From: Paenibacillus periandrae
GTDB taxonomy: Bacteria > Bacillota > Bacilli > Paenibacillales > NBRC-103111
NCBI RefSeq assembly: GCF_022458865.1
Contig: NZ_JAJNMU010000046.1
Span: 1-43,687, forward strand
Direction: 5' to 3'
DNA: 43,687 nucleotides
This document shows, in pieces, positions 26,537 to 34,575 of this stretch. The notes under the pieces are model-generated. The model searched no databases. It was not told the origin of the DNA and saw only the letters and a program-made list of their open reading frames with translations. A program made the position numbers and the translations under genes. The stretch's first letter is position 1, and each line of letters opens with the position of its first letter.

Positions 26537-26702
26537 GGGGCTTCTGATCAAAGACAGATCGTGTAGGGTGAGGAAATTGGATTAGCGACATCTTTCTCAT
26601 CAAGTTTTGTTCAGTCGTTTGCATATGAAGGTTTTTACACAAGCGGAACGAATTTGGGAAGTAATGTATGGGCAAGAAGATTTGAATGGAAGGTGAAAAT
26701 TA

Positions 26703-27032
26703 ATGGATACCGAAGCGCTAAAACATTTCATCACAACATATAATGTTCTTCAACGCACTTTAGATGGATTTCAATACTACATGGATAAATGGAAGGTTGA
26801 TGATCAAAGTGATTTTGAAACTACGTGGGAAAATATAGACCCAAACTCCATAGAAGTCAGGGTTAAAAAAATATCTTTAACGATTAATTACACTTTAGAT
26901 ACTCCTATTGAATACGTTCAAGCATATGCCTGTATTCTGAATGATGGTGAAGAAATCACGGTATATCACTCATTATTTACACTTGATGGCTTGGGTTATG
27001 ATGATGTATTGAGTTCCACTGCTTTAGAATGA
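26703..27032 (+). CDS. Orphan immunity-type protein, unassigned
   Basis: A 109-aa acidic cytosolic protein MDTEALKHFITTYNVLQRTL...; ATG with GGAAGGTG upstream. It has alternating beta strands such as EVRVKKISLTINYTLDTPIE and no signal peptide. I do not recognise the family. It is first in a run of small genes, each with its own ribosome site, downstream of an RHS toxin. That context suggests an immunity gene for a different tip; this is inference. Confidence 0.55.
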   Translation: MDTEALKHFITTYNVLQRTLDGFQYYMDKWKVDDQSDFETTWENIDPNSIEVRVKKISLTINYTLDTPIEYVQAYACILNDGEEITVYHSLFTLDGLGYDDVLSSTALE

Positions 27033-27061
27033 GAGAACAATTTTGTTAGCGGAGGCAATTT

Positions 27062-27394
27062 ATGTACGATTTTATAAGCATTTGTTCTGATGCGATGTAC
27101 TCCAAGAAGATTAGAACAGAGGTACTGGAAGAATACTTAGTTTCCATGCTAAAATTTACAAAGGAAAGCAACTTGATTTTTTCTATGGAGAGTGGTGGAG
27201 AAATTGTGAGAATTACGGGTATTCCCGCTAATTCGCAAGGAAACTATGCGTTTAATTCGCTTGAGGGGGTCGAAGAAGTGAATTTGATTGAAATAGCTGT
27301 CCCTTGGAAAATAAATGATGATTCAGAAAAAGTAATATCCGACATTGCTAAAGCAATAACAAAAGAATATGCATGGATAATTGATGAGGGGTGA
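27062..27394 (+). CDS. Orphan immunity-type protein, unassigned
   Basis: A 110-aa protein MYDFISICSDAMYSKKIRTE..., ATG with GGAGG about 7 nt upstream. It shows a helix-rich N-terminus followed by strands (LIFSMESGGEIVRITGIPAN) and ends ITKEYAWIIDEG. No signal or membrane segment. It is 29 nt after the previous gene and 4 nt before the SUKH gene, so co-transcription is likely. Family not recognised. Confidence 0.55.
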   Translation: MYDFISICSDAMYSKKIRTEVLEEYLVSMLKFTKESNLIFSMESGGEIVRITGIPANSQGNYAFNSLEGVEEVNLIEIAVPWKINDDSEKVISDIAKAITKEYAWIIDEG

Positions 27395-27398
27395 GCTA

Positions 27399-27893
27399 AT
27401 GGATACGATCAGGAAGTTACTAGCCAAAATCGAAAATCTCCCTTATTGTATCATATACCCTGCTACTACTATACCAAGTATTAATGGAGGACATATTTTG
27501 CCTCAAGATGTACATGAATTTTATCATCGATGTGGTGGTTTAAGCCTATATTCAAATAGTGATTTTGCTATTTCTGTTGTTCCACCGAAAGAATTAATTT
27601 TAGCTAATCCAGTTATTGTTGGTGAAAAATGCGAAGATGATATTTCATCTACGTGGTATACCATTGCAAAAGATGATAATGGAGATTATCTGACCATAGA
27701 TCTTCAAATCGAAAGATTAGGGAAATGCTATGACAGTTTTTGGGATAGACATGGCGTGATAGGCGATTGCCCAGTTATAGCAAATTCGTTTACTGATTTA
27801 CTTAAGCAGCTTATAGAGAATGGTGGAAATAGGTGGTATTGGCTAGAAAATGATTTTGTTTCATTAGGCGATGCTTATGATGATGTTGTTTAA
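27399..27893 (+). CDS. SMI1/KNR4 (SUKH) family immunity protein, copy 1
   Basis: A 164-aa protein. The SUKH core is visible: LPQDVHEFYHRCGGLSLYSN near 37-56 (the LPxDxxxFYxxxGG motif), then IAKDDNGDYLTIDL and VIANSFTDLLKQLIENGG. SUKH proteins are the commonest immunity fold against polymorphic toxins. I chose the ATG at 27399 with GGGGTGAG upstream over an earlier frame start at 27381 that overlaps the previous gene. From codon 68 onward the DNA is almost identical to the SUKH gene at 41128, while the first 67 codons differ, so this is one of two chimeric alleles. Confidence 0.88.
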   Translation: MDTIRKLLAKIENLPYCIIYPATTIPSINGGHILPQDVHEFYHRCGGLSLYSNSDFAISVVPPKELILANPVIVGEKCEDDISSTWYTIAKDDNGDYLTIDLQIERLGKCYDSFWDRHGVIGDCPVIANSFTDLLKQLIENGGNRWYWLENDFVSLGDAYDDVV

Positions 27894-27931
27894 GGACTTA
27901 CATGAAAGCACTTAAATAAGGGAGAACACTA

Positions 27932-28804
27932 ATGAAAAAATCATTATTCACTTCTCTAGACTATGTTGATGAAGGTTTTATAACATACTTGGATAAAATG
28001 CAGATTGATTTTCCAGTTTGGCTAGATGCTCGATATTTAGAATATGAAGAACCGCTCCATCTTCTATTAACTTATTACTATTTCCTGAATTATATTGCAG
28101 ATGAAGGAGTCTTGTTTGGAAACCATCGTGGTACATTGTTACTCGCTTCGAAAACAATAACTGATTTGTTAGGGGTATACAGTTGTTCGAAAAGTGGTTG
28201 TATACATCAAGCATCGACTATTACTAGATCACTCTTTGAGACAGTAGTAGCAACAAAGTTCATTTATCTCGATTATGAGCAACGTATTGATTTGTTTTAT
28301 GATTTCAAATACATTGAGCAACATCAAAGACTTCAGAAGGATCAAACGGCGATAGAAGCATATATGTATGAAGAAATTGAGCGTAAATATCAAGAAATTA
28401 AGTTTAACTACAACCCTAAATCAAGTTGGTATAGTAAGTTGTTATTAAAAATTATACAAAGTGATCCTAGATTAAGAGGAAAGCACAGGAAAGCTACTTT
28501 AAGAGCTTTATGTGATGCTGTTGATATGAATGAGGACTACGATAGGATTTATAGTTCGTTATCATTAACAGTACATGGTTCCCCAGTGCTAGATCATCTA
28601 TTTGTGGAAAATGGAAATTTTACTGCAGCTCCAGTTTTCAATAGTCTTGTTTTCACTCAATCGAGTTTGGCTATGAACTATGCTCATAAAATATTTTGTT
28701 TAATTTTAGAGCGGATAGATAATGATAAAGCTCTGCAGTTGATTGACTATTCAAGGTGGCTTCTCTATGCGAGTTTAGAAATTACGCAAAAAAACAACAA
28801 ATAA
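27932..28804 (+). CDS. DUF5677 domain protein, copy 1
   Basis: A 290-aa all-helical cytosolic protein starting MKKSLFTSLDYVDEGFITYL, AAGGGAGA upstream. Motifs RSLFETVVATKFIYLDYEQR near 93-112 and YSSLSLTVHGSPVLDH near 212-227 match the R-xx-E and Y-xx-(L)S-xxxHG pattern of DUF5677 proteins, which are HEPN-like in outline but of unknown biochemical role. It lies 38 nt behind the SUKH gene and just ahead of a small membrane protein, an arrangement repeated at 41.7 kb. It differs from copy 2 at only about five residues. Confidence 0.8.
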   Translation: MKKSLFTSLDYVDEGFITYLDKMQIDFPVWLDARYLEYEEPLHLLLTYYYFLNYIADEGVLFGNHRGTLLLASKTITDLLGVYSCSKSGCIHQASTITRSLFETVVATKFIYLDYEQRIDLFYDFKYIEQHQRLQKDQTAIEAYMYEEIERKYQEIKFNYNPKSSWYSKLLLKIIQSDPRLRGKHRKATLRALCDAVDMNEDYDRIYSSLSLTVHGSPVLDHLFVENGNFTAAPVFNSLVFTQSSLAMNYAHKIFCLILERIDNDKALQLIDYSRWLLYASLEITQKNNK

Positions 28805-28854
28805 AAGAGAAGTTTTATGTAAGACCAATCGTATCTGAGAAGGAGAAATATGAT

Positions 28855-29007
28855 ATGAGTTATTCGTTTTCAATCATAACTGTTTTAATGCAAGTCATTT
28901 CATTGCTAATGGTAGTATTACTAGTTTTTGCGTTGATCAGCGGAATAAGGTACTTTAATTGGAAGAAGAAAAATGATGTTGAAATAGCAAGAAGCTTGAT
29001 AAAGTAA
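28855..29007 (+). CDS. Small membrane protein, copy 1, frameshifted C-terminus
   Basis: MSYSFSIITVLMQVISLLMV then a hydrophobic stretch to about residue 27 and FNWKKKNDVE: one membrane span with a basic, probably cytosolic tail. ATG at 28855 with AAGGAG 9 nt upstream; earlier in-frame starts lie inside the DUF5677 gene. Relative to copy 2 one G is missing near 28987, so the end reads IARSLIK (50 aa) instead of GKKLDKVIEMLGKDRS (60 aa). Too small to assign; conserved linkage to DUF5677 suggests they work together. Confidence 0.6.
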   Translation: MSYSFSIITVLMQVISLLMVVLLVFALISGIRYFNWKKKNDVEIARSLIK

Positions 29008-29166
29008 TTGAAATGCTTGGTAAGGATAGGTCATAAAAACGAATAGATAAGTTTAATCATTTATAGGCAAGATCATAAAAAGAGCACAAACAAATCAACA
29101 TAATAAAAAGTGAATTATTTTATGAGCAGGGAGCAATGCGCCAAACAAAAGGAGGTTAAGTGGAAA

Positions 29167-29424
29167 TTGGAAATTGGTGAAATTAAGGAGCTTTTAACTA
29201 AAAGATATCCACACTGGAATTTGTTTTTTGATAAGTATGGTGTGGCTGTCTGGATAAGTATGAATGATGGCAAATCAAATTACTTTGAGATACAAGTCAC
29301 TCCGAAAGATGGAGTAGGGATATCGACTAGAAGAGAAATAAATGGTTTAGATTTTAGTGGTCATGATGAAGCATTTAATAGTCTTTATGAAGCGTTGGAT
29401 TACATGGATAACATAGTTGATTGA
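29167..29424 (+). CDS. Orphan immunity-type protein, unassigned
   Basis: An 85-aa protein from a TTG at 29167 (GGAGG 11 nt upstream): LEIGEIKELLTKRYPHWNLF, then VAVWISMNDGKSNYFEIQVT, GISTRREINGLDFSGHDEAF. The frame is open further upstream with an ATG at 29122 but no ribosome site there. The compact alpha/beta pattern and the TRREINGLDFSGHDE segment look like a conserved small family in RHS/WapA immunity arrays; I recall no name for it. Confidence 0.5.
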   Translation: MEIGEIKELLTKRYPHWNLFFDKYGVAVWISMNDGKSNYFEIQVTPKDGVGISTRREINGLDFSGHDEAFNSLYEALDYMDNIVD

Positions 29425-29471
29425 AGCTGATTCTTGGAAAATTGTATTTCAAACTTTAAGGAGTAGACGTT

Positions 29472-29921
29472 ATGTCCATCACATTTTTAAAGTTAATACC
29501 AGTTCATCCAGAGTTCACACCAAATCAAGCAGACTTAATTGCTGTTAGAGACTGGATGAAAGTAGATTACCATGACAACGATGAAACGAGATATGTTTTA
29601 ACGGATGAAGTACGCTTTATTGATCAAGGTGAGAATTTTGAAAACATACATTGTCCTTGCTGCTCCAGACAGATTGATATCTCTTGGTGGCAACAAAAAA
29701 TGGATGAGGCATATAAAAGTCTATTTCATAGTCTCCAAATTGTGCTTGATTGTTGCGGAGAGGCAATTTCCTTGAATGATCTAGAATATAAGTGGGCTGC
29801 TGGATTCGCACGTTTCTCAATTGAAATCATGAACCCAGAAAACGATCTAATAGACAAGGATATATCCAAGCTAGAACAAATACTGAAATGCTCAATAAGA
29901 AAAATTCTTGCATATTACTGA
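29472..29921 (+). CDS. Orphan immunity-type protein with CPCC motif
   Basis: A 149-aa protein MSITFLKLIPVHPEFTPNQA..., ATG with AAGGAG 9 nt upstream. It contains IHCPCCSRQIDISWWQQKMD, a knuckle-like cysteine pair that may bind zinc, with a second cysteine pair LDCCGEAISL. There is no signal peptide. The layout (N-terminal LIPVxPxFxP, central CPxC, C-terminal helices) occurs in small uncharacterised proteins of toxin-immunity arrays. The role as immunity protein is inferred from context. Confidence 0.55.
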   Translation: MSITFLKLIPVHPEFTPNQADLIAVRDWMKVDYHDNDETRYVLTDEVRFIDQGENFENIHCPCCSRQIDISWWQQKMDEAYKSLFHSLQIVLDCCGEAISLNDLEYKWAAGFARFSIEIMNPENDLIDKDISKLEQILKCSIRKILAYY

Positions 29922-29964
29922 ATAGATCTACGGATTTATTTAAAAAGTATCGAGAGGTGAACTT

Positions 29965-30291
29965 GTGACAATAAGTAAAAAGGGTTCCAGAAAAATAGTT
30001 GTAGACGAAGAAGAATATAGGTGGATTATCTCTGCAACTTCAAAAGGACGTATCGTATTAATTACGGAACATGGTCAAGAAAAAGGACAAAGAATTGAAG
30101 TGTATATTGAATCAGACATTAATGAGTTTTGGGTCGAGTTTCCTTATGTTGATGATTTGAATTTGAAGATAGTAAAGCCAAAAGAAGTAGCAGTGATTAT
30201 AACAAAAGCAATTGAACAAGGCTGGAGATCAAAGGAAAAGGGTGCTCCGATTGCATTTGATTGGTTTGAAAATAAGTTGGTGAAAAGGTGA
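29965..30291 (+). CDS. Orphan immunity-type protein, unassigned
   Basis: A 108-aa protein with a GTG start and GAGGTGA 6 nt upstream. It reads RKIVVDEEEYRWIISATSKG, then RIEVYIESDINEFWVEFPYV and VIITKAIEQGWRSKEKGAPI. The YRWxxSAT opening and the AIxxGWxxxEKG close resemble a small family often found behind RHS genes, but I know no formal name. Cytosolic. Confidence 0.55.
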   Translation: MTISKKGSRKIVVDEEEYRWIISATSKGRIVLITEHGQEKGQRIEVYIESDINEFWVEFPYVDDLNLKIVKPKEVAVIITKAIEQGWRSKEKGAPIAFDWFENKLVKR

Positions 30292-30380
30292 AATGAGACT
30301 TGATTATTTGGTATTAGGTAGAGATGATATGCCAGATATACCAAGACGCTTTTTTAAAAATAATTTAGGAGAAGATCACA

Positions 30381-30809
30381 GTGGATGATAAATTTCAAGA
30401 ACATACAAAATACTTAAATATTGAATCTGATAATGATAAAATATTAGGAAATGTTAGACTAATATATGACAATAAATTTATAGGAATACAAATCTCGCAA
30501 AATGATGAAGATGGAATGACTGCGGAGATCCAATTAAATATTACTAAGTTTCAAAGAGTGGTGAAGGCACTTGAAAAAGCATATGATCTAATTTTAAATG
30601 GTGCTTTCCATCATGAGAGAGAGACTGTTGATATTATTTACACCAAAGGATCTACAGAAAAAAGAAAAGGTTTTGTGCTTGTTAGTATTTTTGAAGACTC
30701 TATTATTATTGTTGTTTCACTGACTAATGGGGGTGACCCATATCTAATGATAAGGAAGAAACAGATTTCGGAACTGATAACGTTATTTCAGACTGTTAAA
30801 GCAAATTAA
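30381..30809 (+). CDS. Orphan immunity-type protein, unassigned
   Basis: A 142-aa protein with a GTG start at 30381 and AGGAG about 9 nt upstream: MDDKFQEHTKYLNIESDNDK, a beta-rich middle (FIGIQISQNDEDGMTAEIQL) and a second beta half (RKGFVLVSIFEDSIIIVVSL). No signal peptide. A 31-codon frame (30294-30386) just upstream may be a leftover of another gene. Family not recognised; immunity role inferred from context. A CCACAATACGACTTA motif follows the stop. Confidence 0.5.
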   Translation: MDDKFQEHTKYLNIESDNDKILGNVRLIYDNKFIGIQISQNDEDGMTAEIQLNITKFQRVVKALEKAYDLILNGAFHHERETVDIIYTKGSTEKRKGFVLVSIFEDSIIIVVSLTNGGDPYLMIRKKQISELITLFQTVKAN

Positions 30810-30883
30810 TTAAAGCCACAATACGACTTACGATTTTGGTTCATTTCAAGAGCAAGCAGTTGTTTTTGAATAGGAGGTAAGTT

Positions 30884-31003
30884 ATGCAATATCCAGTTTT
30901 TCTTGTGAAAGTAAGTGAATCGTCCGAAGAAGTAATTTATAAATATACTAACTTCGAAAATGTCCCACTTGGTATAGTTGAGATTGATTTTGAAAAAGGA
31001 TAG
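30884..31003 (+). CDS. Short unidentified gene or N-terminal fragment
   Basis: A 39-aa frame MQYPVFLVKVSESSEEVIYK... with a strong AGGAGGT 5 nt before the ATG. It ends at TAG (31001) in the same frame as the next gene (31022), so a single stop codon separates them. It may be a genuine small protein, or the 5' end of a longer immunity gene cut by a stop or recombination. Confidence 0.35.
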   Translation: MQYPVFLVKVSESSEEVIYKYTNFENVPLGIVEIDFEKG

Positions 31004-31021
31004 TACACATCAATAGCGCAA

Positions 31022-31921
31022 ATGAATAGCGAATCAGATAAGTCACTTTTCAATGAGTTAAGAACAAATTTAGATAGGCACTATCAACCAACGATTATGC
31101 TATTCCTAGAAGCTAATGAAGAAAGTCTGGCTAAATATATATGTTTTAATTACAATCAGGAGTTAGTTTGCCGCTTTCTAATTAATAAAGTATCATTATC
31201 TATTTCACCTGTTGATGTAAATAACAACTTGAATCAAAAAGAGGACTTCATTGAGAAGTCCAAAGAAAGACTGAATCAGCACCTTTTAACGAAGTTTTAT
31301 CCTTCAAGCGTTTTTATTACAATGCCAGAAGAGATTGTTTCAGACAATTTGTATATGTTGATGGATTCTAGTCATAAAAGTAAAATGGAATATTTATACT
31401 CTAATTCAATAATTCCATTCGGAGAAGTGCTATTATCTAAATTAAATGGAATTGTCACAATACTTTCAACAATCTATGTTTCCGACAGTGAAAAAGTATT
31501 TGAAGTTGTTCGTAAAAGACTCATGAGCTGCTATATGGAAAAGCATTATCATAATTCCATCAAGTTAGAGTACATACAACCAATAATTCAGATTAGCAAT
31601 GACAATATAACATTAGCTGATATTCCAAAACCAAATGCATCTTGGGAAAGAATAAACCGCTTTGCCTTATCATTCAATGGTTATCAAGAGTTTGGTTCGT
31701 TTGATGCTGTTGTTAAGATTGATGATATAGTCAATGATAAGTACAAGGAGACAGGCGATTTTTCATTATGTAGTATAACAGAACTGCGAACTAGCTTGTT
31801 TTTGATTCAAAGAGGGTGTACGCATAGAGGAGATCAACCTGAAGGTGAGCATCTGTCATTTGTACAAGAATTGATTGAAGAAATTAGAACGAAAGTGAAT
31901 GGGAATGATAACTGTTCTTAA
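31022..31921 (+). CDS. Unidentified 299-aa cytosolic protein
   Basis: MNSESDKSLFNELRTNLDRH..., no signal peptide. The C-terminal 100 residues form a recognisable block: WERINRFALSFNGYQEFGSF, then SLCSITELRTSLFLIQRGCT and HLSFVQELIEEIRTKV, seen in stand-alone uncharacterised proteins of many bacteria. The start is uncertain: the ATG at 31022 lacks a good ribosome site, and the same frame is open only back to the TAG at 31001. Translation may be coupled to the short gene upstream. An immunity or defence role is guessed only from position. Confidence 0.5.
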   Translation: MNSESDKSLFNELRTNLDRHYQPTIMLFLEANEESLAKYICFNYNQELVCRFLINKVSLSISPVDVNNNLNQKEDFIEKSKERLNQHLLTKFYPSSVFITMPEEIVSDNLYMLMDSSHKSKMEYLYSNSIIPFGEVLLSKLNGIVTILSTIYVSDSEKVFEVVRKRLMSCYMEKHYHNSIKLEYIQPIIQISNDNITLADIPKPNASWERINRFALSFNGYQEFGSFDAVVKIDDIVNDKYKETGDFSLCSITELRTSLFLIQRGCTHRGDQPEGEHLSFVQELIEEIRTKVNGNDNCS

Positions 31922-31968
31922 ATAAAACAATGAGAATGATTTTATCAAAGTTCTGAAAGGAGTACTCT

Positions 31969-32433
31969 ATGGTACGAGGAGGTGAACAGTTATCTCAGTT
32001 TCATCATCTTTCGATTTTAGTTTTTCTCAATGTTATTCTGCAACTAAAATATTAAGAAGTTTACTAGATTTCGGCTGGACTTTAAATGACAATGGTTTAA
32101 TATCATATTTGCCAATAGGTGATGATGATAAGTTTGACTGGAAAAGTGAAAAAATTAGTTTTGAGTCACTTATACAAACCATAGAAAAAAAAGGAACGAA
32201 TTGAGGAAATTATTGGCGTTATTCTAACATGGCAAGATACAGGAATTGGAGGACAATTTTTATTTAGGTGTAATGGAATAATCTCCGTTAATGTAACATT
32301 ATTGCGAAAGCGAATAAGTTCAAATTCAAATGTAGAAATAACAGATATTAATTGGTATTTGACCAGGTTACTCAATGTATTTAATGAAAAGGGTATGCAG
32401 GTAGAGCATTTTTCATATGAAGAACATGTTTAG
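31969..32433 (+). pseudogene. Frameshifted small immunity-type gene
   Basis: AAGGAG precedes an ATG at 31969, but the coding signal is in another frame from about 31992: SSSFDFSFSQCYSATKILRS, LLDFGWTLNDNGLISYLPIG. At an A8 run near 32190 the frame shifts again and continues EERIEEIIGVILTWQDTGIG-like to FNEKGMQVEHFSYEEHV and a stop at 32433. Removing one A restores the second join. The gene is either inactivated at two places or affected by homopolymer errors. Confidence 0.5.
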
Positions 32434-32466
32434 AGTACAATTGTATGAACAGGATGGTGAAAGACT

Positions 32467-32874
32467 GTGTTAAATATTAAGAATTTCGGTTTAGTAACAG
32501 AGAAAGTTACTGATTTCACATTAAGTGACTTACAATTTATCTGGGACTTAAAGTATTCCATTAAAATAGATACGGTTTCCTTGTTCGATGTTTATAATAA
32601 ATCAATATTAGACATTAGCTTCATTTTAATCCCAAAACAGAATGTTAAAAATTATAAGGTTGAATTTCGATTTCATAATTTAGGTAGTCTACAACTCAAT
32701 GCAGGTGGAACTGCTATTCAATTAACTGGATTTGAGATTTTGGATATTATGGATAGTGGCTGGGAATCAAAAAAGTATCTTGTAAGTGATATTGAAAATG
32801 AAGATGATTTTAAATTTTATTGCAATGAGATTGAAGTCATATCTATTGAGGAAATCGAACTATGGATTGGATAA
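32467..32874 (+). CDS. Orphan immunity-type protein, unassigned
   Basis: A 135-aa protein from a GTG at 32467: MLNIKNFGLVTEKVTDFTLS, then VEFRFHNLGSLQLNAGGTAI QLTGFEI and FKFYCNEIEVISIEEIELWI. The beta-rich design with a central NAGGTAIQLxGFEI block is shared by a small family I have seen near RHS loci, without a firm name. The ribosome site is modest (GGATGGTGA). Cytosolic; immunity role inferred. Confidence 0.55.
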   Translation: MLNIKNFGLVTEKVTDFTLSDLQFIWDLKYSIKIDTVSLFDVYNKSILDISFILIPKQNVKNYKVEFRFHNLGSLQLNAGGTAIQLTGFEILDIMDSGWESKKYLVSDIENEDDFKFYCNEIEVISIEEIELWIG

Positions 32875-33072
32875 AACATCATAAGAGAGGGAAATAAAAG
32901 ACGGTGGAAATACAGTTGAAAGGTAGCTAATTTCAATTGTAACGAAGGTAGCTGAGTGATAAAAGTCCAAATGAGATATGGAGGCTCATGATGAAAGAAA
33001 AACCTTATTCCATGTGGATTGAAGCGGAAAACTGGGTAGATGGTGAATGGGATATATATGATGATAACACAG

Positions 33073-33081
33073 ATGTGATAG
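33073..33081 (+). repeat. Target-site duplication of the IS4 element, left copy
   Basis: ATGTGATAG at 33073-33081 is repeated directly at 34317-34325, flanking the element. A shared G makes it 9 or 10 bp, within the range of IS4-family duplications. Confidence 0.9.
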
Positions 33082-34316
33082 CAGACCTGTTGATTAACCA
33101 GATTTTGTAACTCTAACCTCAACAGAGACATACGTTTGAATGAAGCGCTGAATACAAACGATCCATTCAACGGGTAACTTACCAAGAACGAAAAAGCGTG
33201 AAAACTGAACAAACGAGAGCCTTGCATGCCGAGGCATTCCCGTGGAAACGGCGTCAAATAACCAGGTAAGCAAAACATAGACCATTAAAGCAGAAAATAA
33301 CTGGCCATATACGGCGTTTTCGGTGGTGCCGAATAGTGTAGCCAGGTTTAAATGCTGCTTGATCCAGCGGAAAAAGACTTCGATCTGCCAGCGAGCTTTG
33401 TACATCTGCGCGATCTGCTCCGCAGTCACTTGCATCAAATCGGTCACTACCCGGATTTCACGGCCCTCGAAATCTCGAAAGATCACGACGCGATGGCGCT
33501 TTTCCGAACGACATTGAGGGGTTCCGAGCTGGCAGGTGATGTCGCGAATGACCGGAGAATCCGTGGGGCTTTGGCGACGCAATGCTTTTGGTTTTTCCAG
33601 ATGGATATTGTCGCGTAGGCGAATGACGAAGGATTGTCCTTCTATTTTATAGCGATCCAGACGCTCCAGCTTGCCATATGCCCGGTCCATCACCAGGATA
33701 AAAGAGGACGGAGTCAGGCTTTCGCTTACGGGTCCGTCGTGTCGGGAGCCGACGGTTTCCACGACTTGCAGTGGTTGCTGCGTTTCGGCCTGAAGGGCCA
33801 CATGCAATTTGATACCTGCTCGTTTAAGGAGCCCAGGGTAAACGGGTTTTACCTACCGTCACCGTGGTGGAGTCGATGAGCAGCAGTTCCTTCGGGAAAG
33901 CCAGTTTTCGCCGAATTTCCCGGTTGCACTTACGGATAAGTAAATGAAGGAGTTCCTTAAATACGGCAAACGGTACTTCGGACGCTTTACTTGAAAACCG
34001 GGAATAATGAACTTCTGGTAAGCCACTGAGGGATGCACGATCGGCACCAGCGCGATAACTCGGCCATTCTTCGTAAGCCGCCGTGCACCAATACTGTAAC
34101 AACGGGTGTACCGTAAATTTACGGGCTTTATCCTCGTACCCCACCTCTTTGACGACGGATTCGACCTCTTCTTGGCTCAAAATGGATTGAAGAATAGACA
34201 GGATCGTGGTAGACTTTTTCATGGAGTCGCCACCTTTCGGGAGTTTGTAGGGGTACAAACATTTTACCGATTTGGCGGCTCTTTTTCTACCATTTTGTGG
34301 TTATTCAACAGGTCTG
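33082..34316 (-). mobile_element. Complete IS4-family insertion sequence (1235 bp)
   Basis: Terminal inverted repeats are CAGACCTGTTGATTAACC (33082-33099) and, at the right end read inward, CAGACCTGTTGAATAACC (34299-34316), differing at one position. A 9-bp direct repeat flanks it. The single transposase gene lies on the minus strand and is frameshifted. The insertion is recent enough for the target duplication to be intact. Confidence 0.92.
33094..34222 (-). pseudogene. IS4 family transposase, frameshifted
   Basis: ATG at 34222 with AAAGGTGG upstream. The first frame contains YSRFSSKASEVPFAVFKELL and the first catalytic Asp in ELLLIDSTTVTVGKTRLPWA. At about 33830 the frame must shift to continue KLHVALQAETQQPLQVVETV. 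It then reads SFILVMDRAYGKLERLDRYK with the second Asp, and QMYKARWQIEVFFRWIKQHL with the catalytic Glu (YxxRWxIExFF...K signature). All three acidic residues exist, but in two frames, so the copy is probably immobile on its own. Confidence 0.85.
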
Positions 34317-34325
34317 ATGTGATAG
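34317..34325 (+). repeat. Target-site duplication of the IS4 element, right copy
   Basis: ATGTGATAG directly after the right inverted repeat, identical to 33073-33081. Confidence 0.9.
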
Positions 34326-34575
34326 TTACATTTGATGATGGATCAAGATGGGTAGCATCATTTTTCACATACAAGAACATACAAACACTGACTGAAAAGA
34401 ACAGAAAGACTGGTGAGTGCTTATATGGTAAGTATTTTTGGGGAAGTGACATGTTCCTTGTAGATGAATGTAGTCGTAACCGTATTGAAGAAGTAATTAG
34501 GGATCTAATAAAAGAGGGTGATTTTGAAAATATATTTAATAGATGTGAGGAATCCAATTAATCATGGAGGTTAGT

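Larger units (their letters stand above)
25663..26702. other. 1-kb AT-rich stretch without intact genes
   Basis: Between the inverted repeat and the first array gene there is no supported reading frame. It contains a terminator-like hairpin (25845-25877) and two diverged copies of an approximately 88-bp segment (25919 and 26447). It is probably decayed immunity or tip DNA. Confidence 0.5.
27600..29039 (+). repeat. 1.44-kb direct repeat, copy 1
   Basis: Near-identical to 41326-42770. It starts inside the SUKH gene at TTAGCTAATCC, covers the DUF5677 gene and the small membrane-protein gene, and ends at GGATAGGTCATAAAAA. Two indels are visible: copy 2 has four extra bases before the DUF5677 gene and one extra G in the membrane-protein gene. 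Both copies are in the same orientation, 13.7 kb apart. Confidence 0.95.
32988..34561 (+). pseudogene. Immunity-type gene split by an IS4-family insertion
   Basis: TGGAGG and an ATG at 32988 start MMKEKPYSMWIEAENWVDGE and read to codon 31 (NTDVI). There an IS4-type element enters. The frame resumes exactly after it at 34326 as VTFDDGSRWVASFFTYKNIQ and runs to DFENIFNRCEESN and a stop at 34561. Removing the IS and one target copy gives a clean 109-aa protein, with AENWVDGEWDIYDDNTDVIV across the junction. Such proteins occur as immunity candidates in RHS loci. The gene is now inactive. Confidence 0.85.

Noticed and set aside
34106..34320. Upstream extension of the frame that ends at 34561
   Set aside because: This part lies within the IS4 element on the opposite strand of its transposase; only the segment from 34317 belongs to the split gene.
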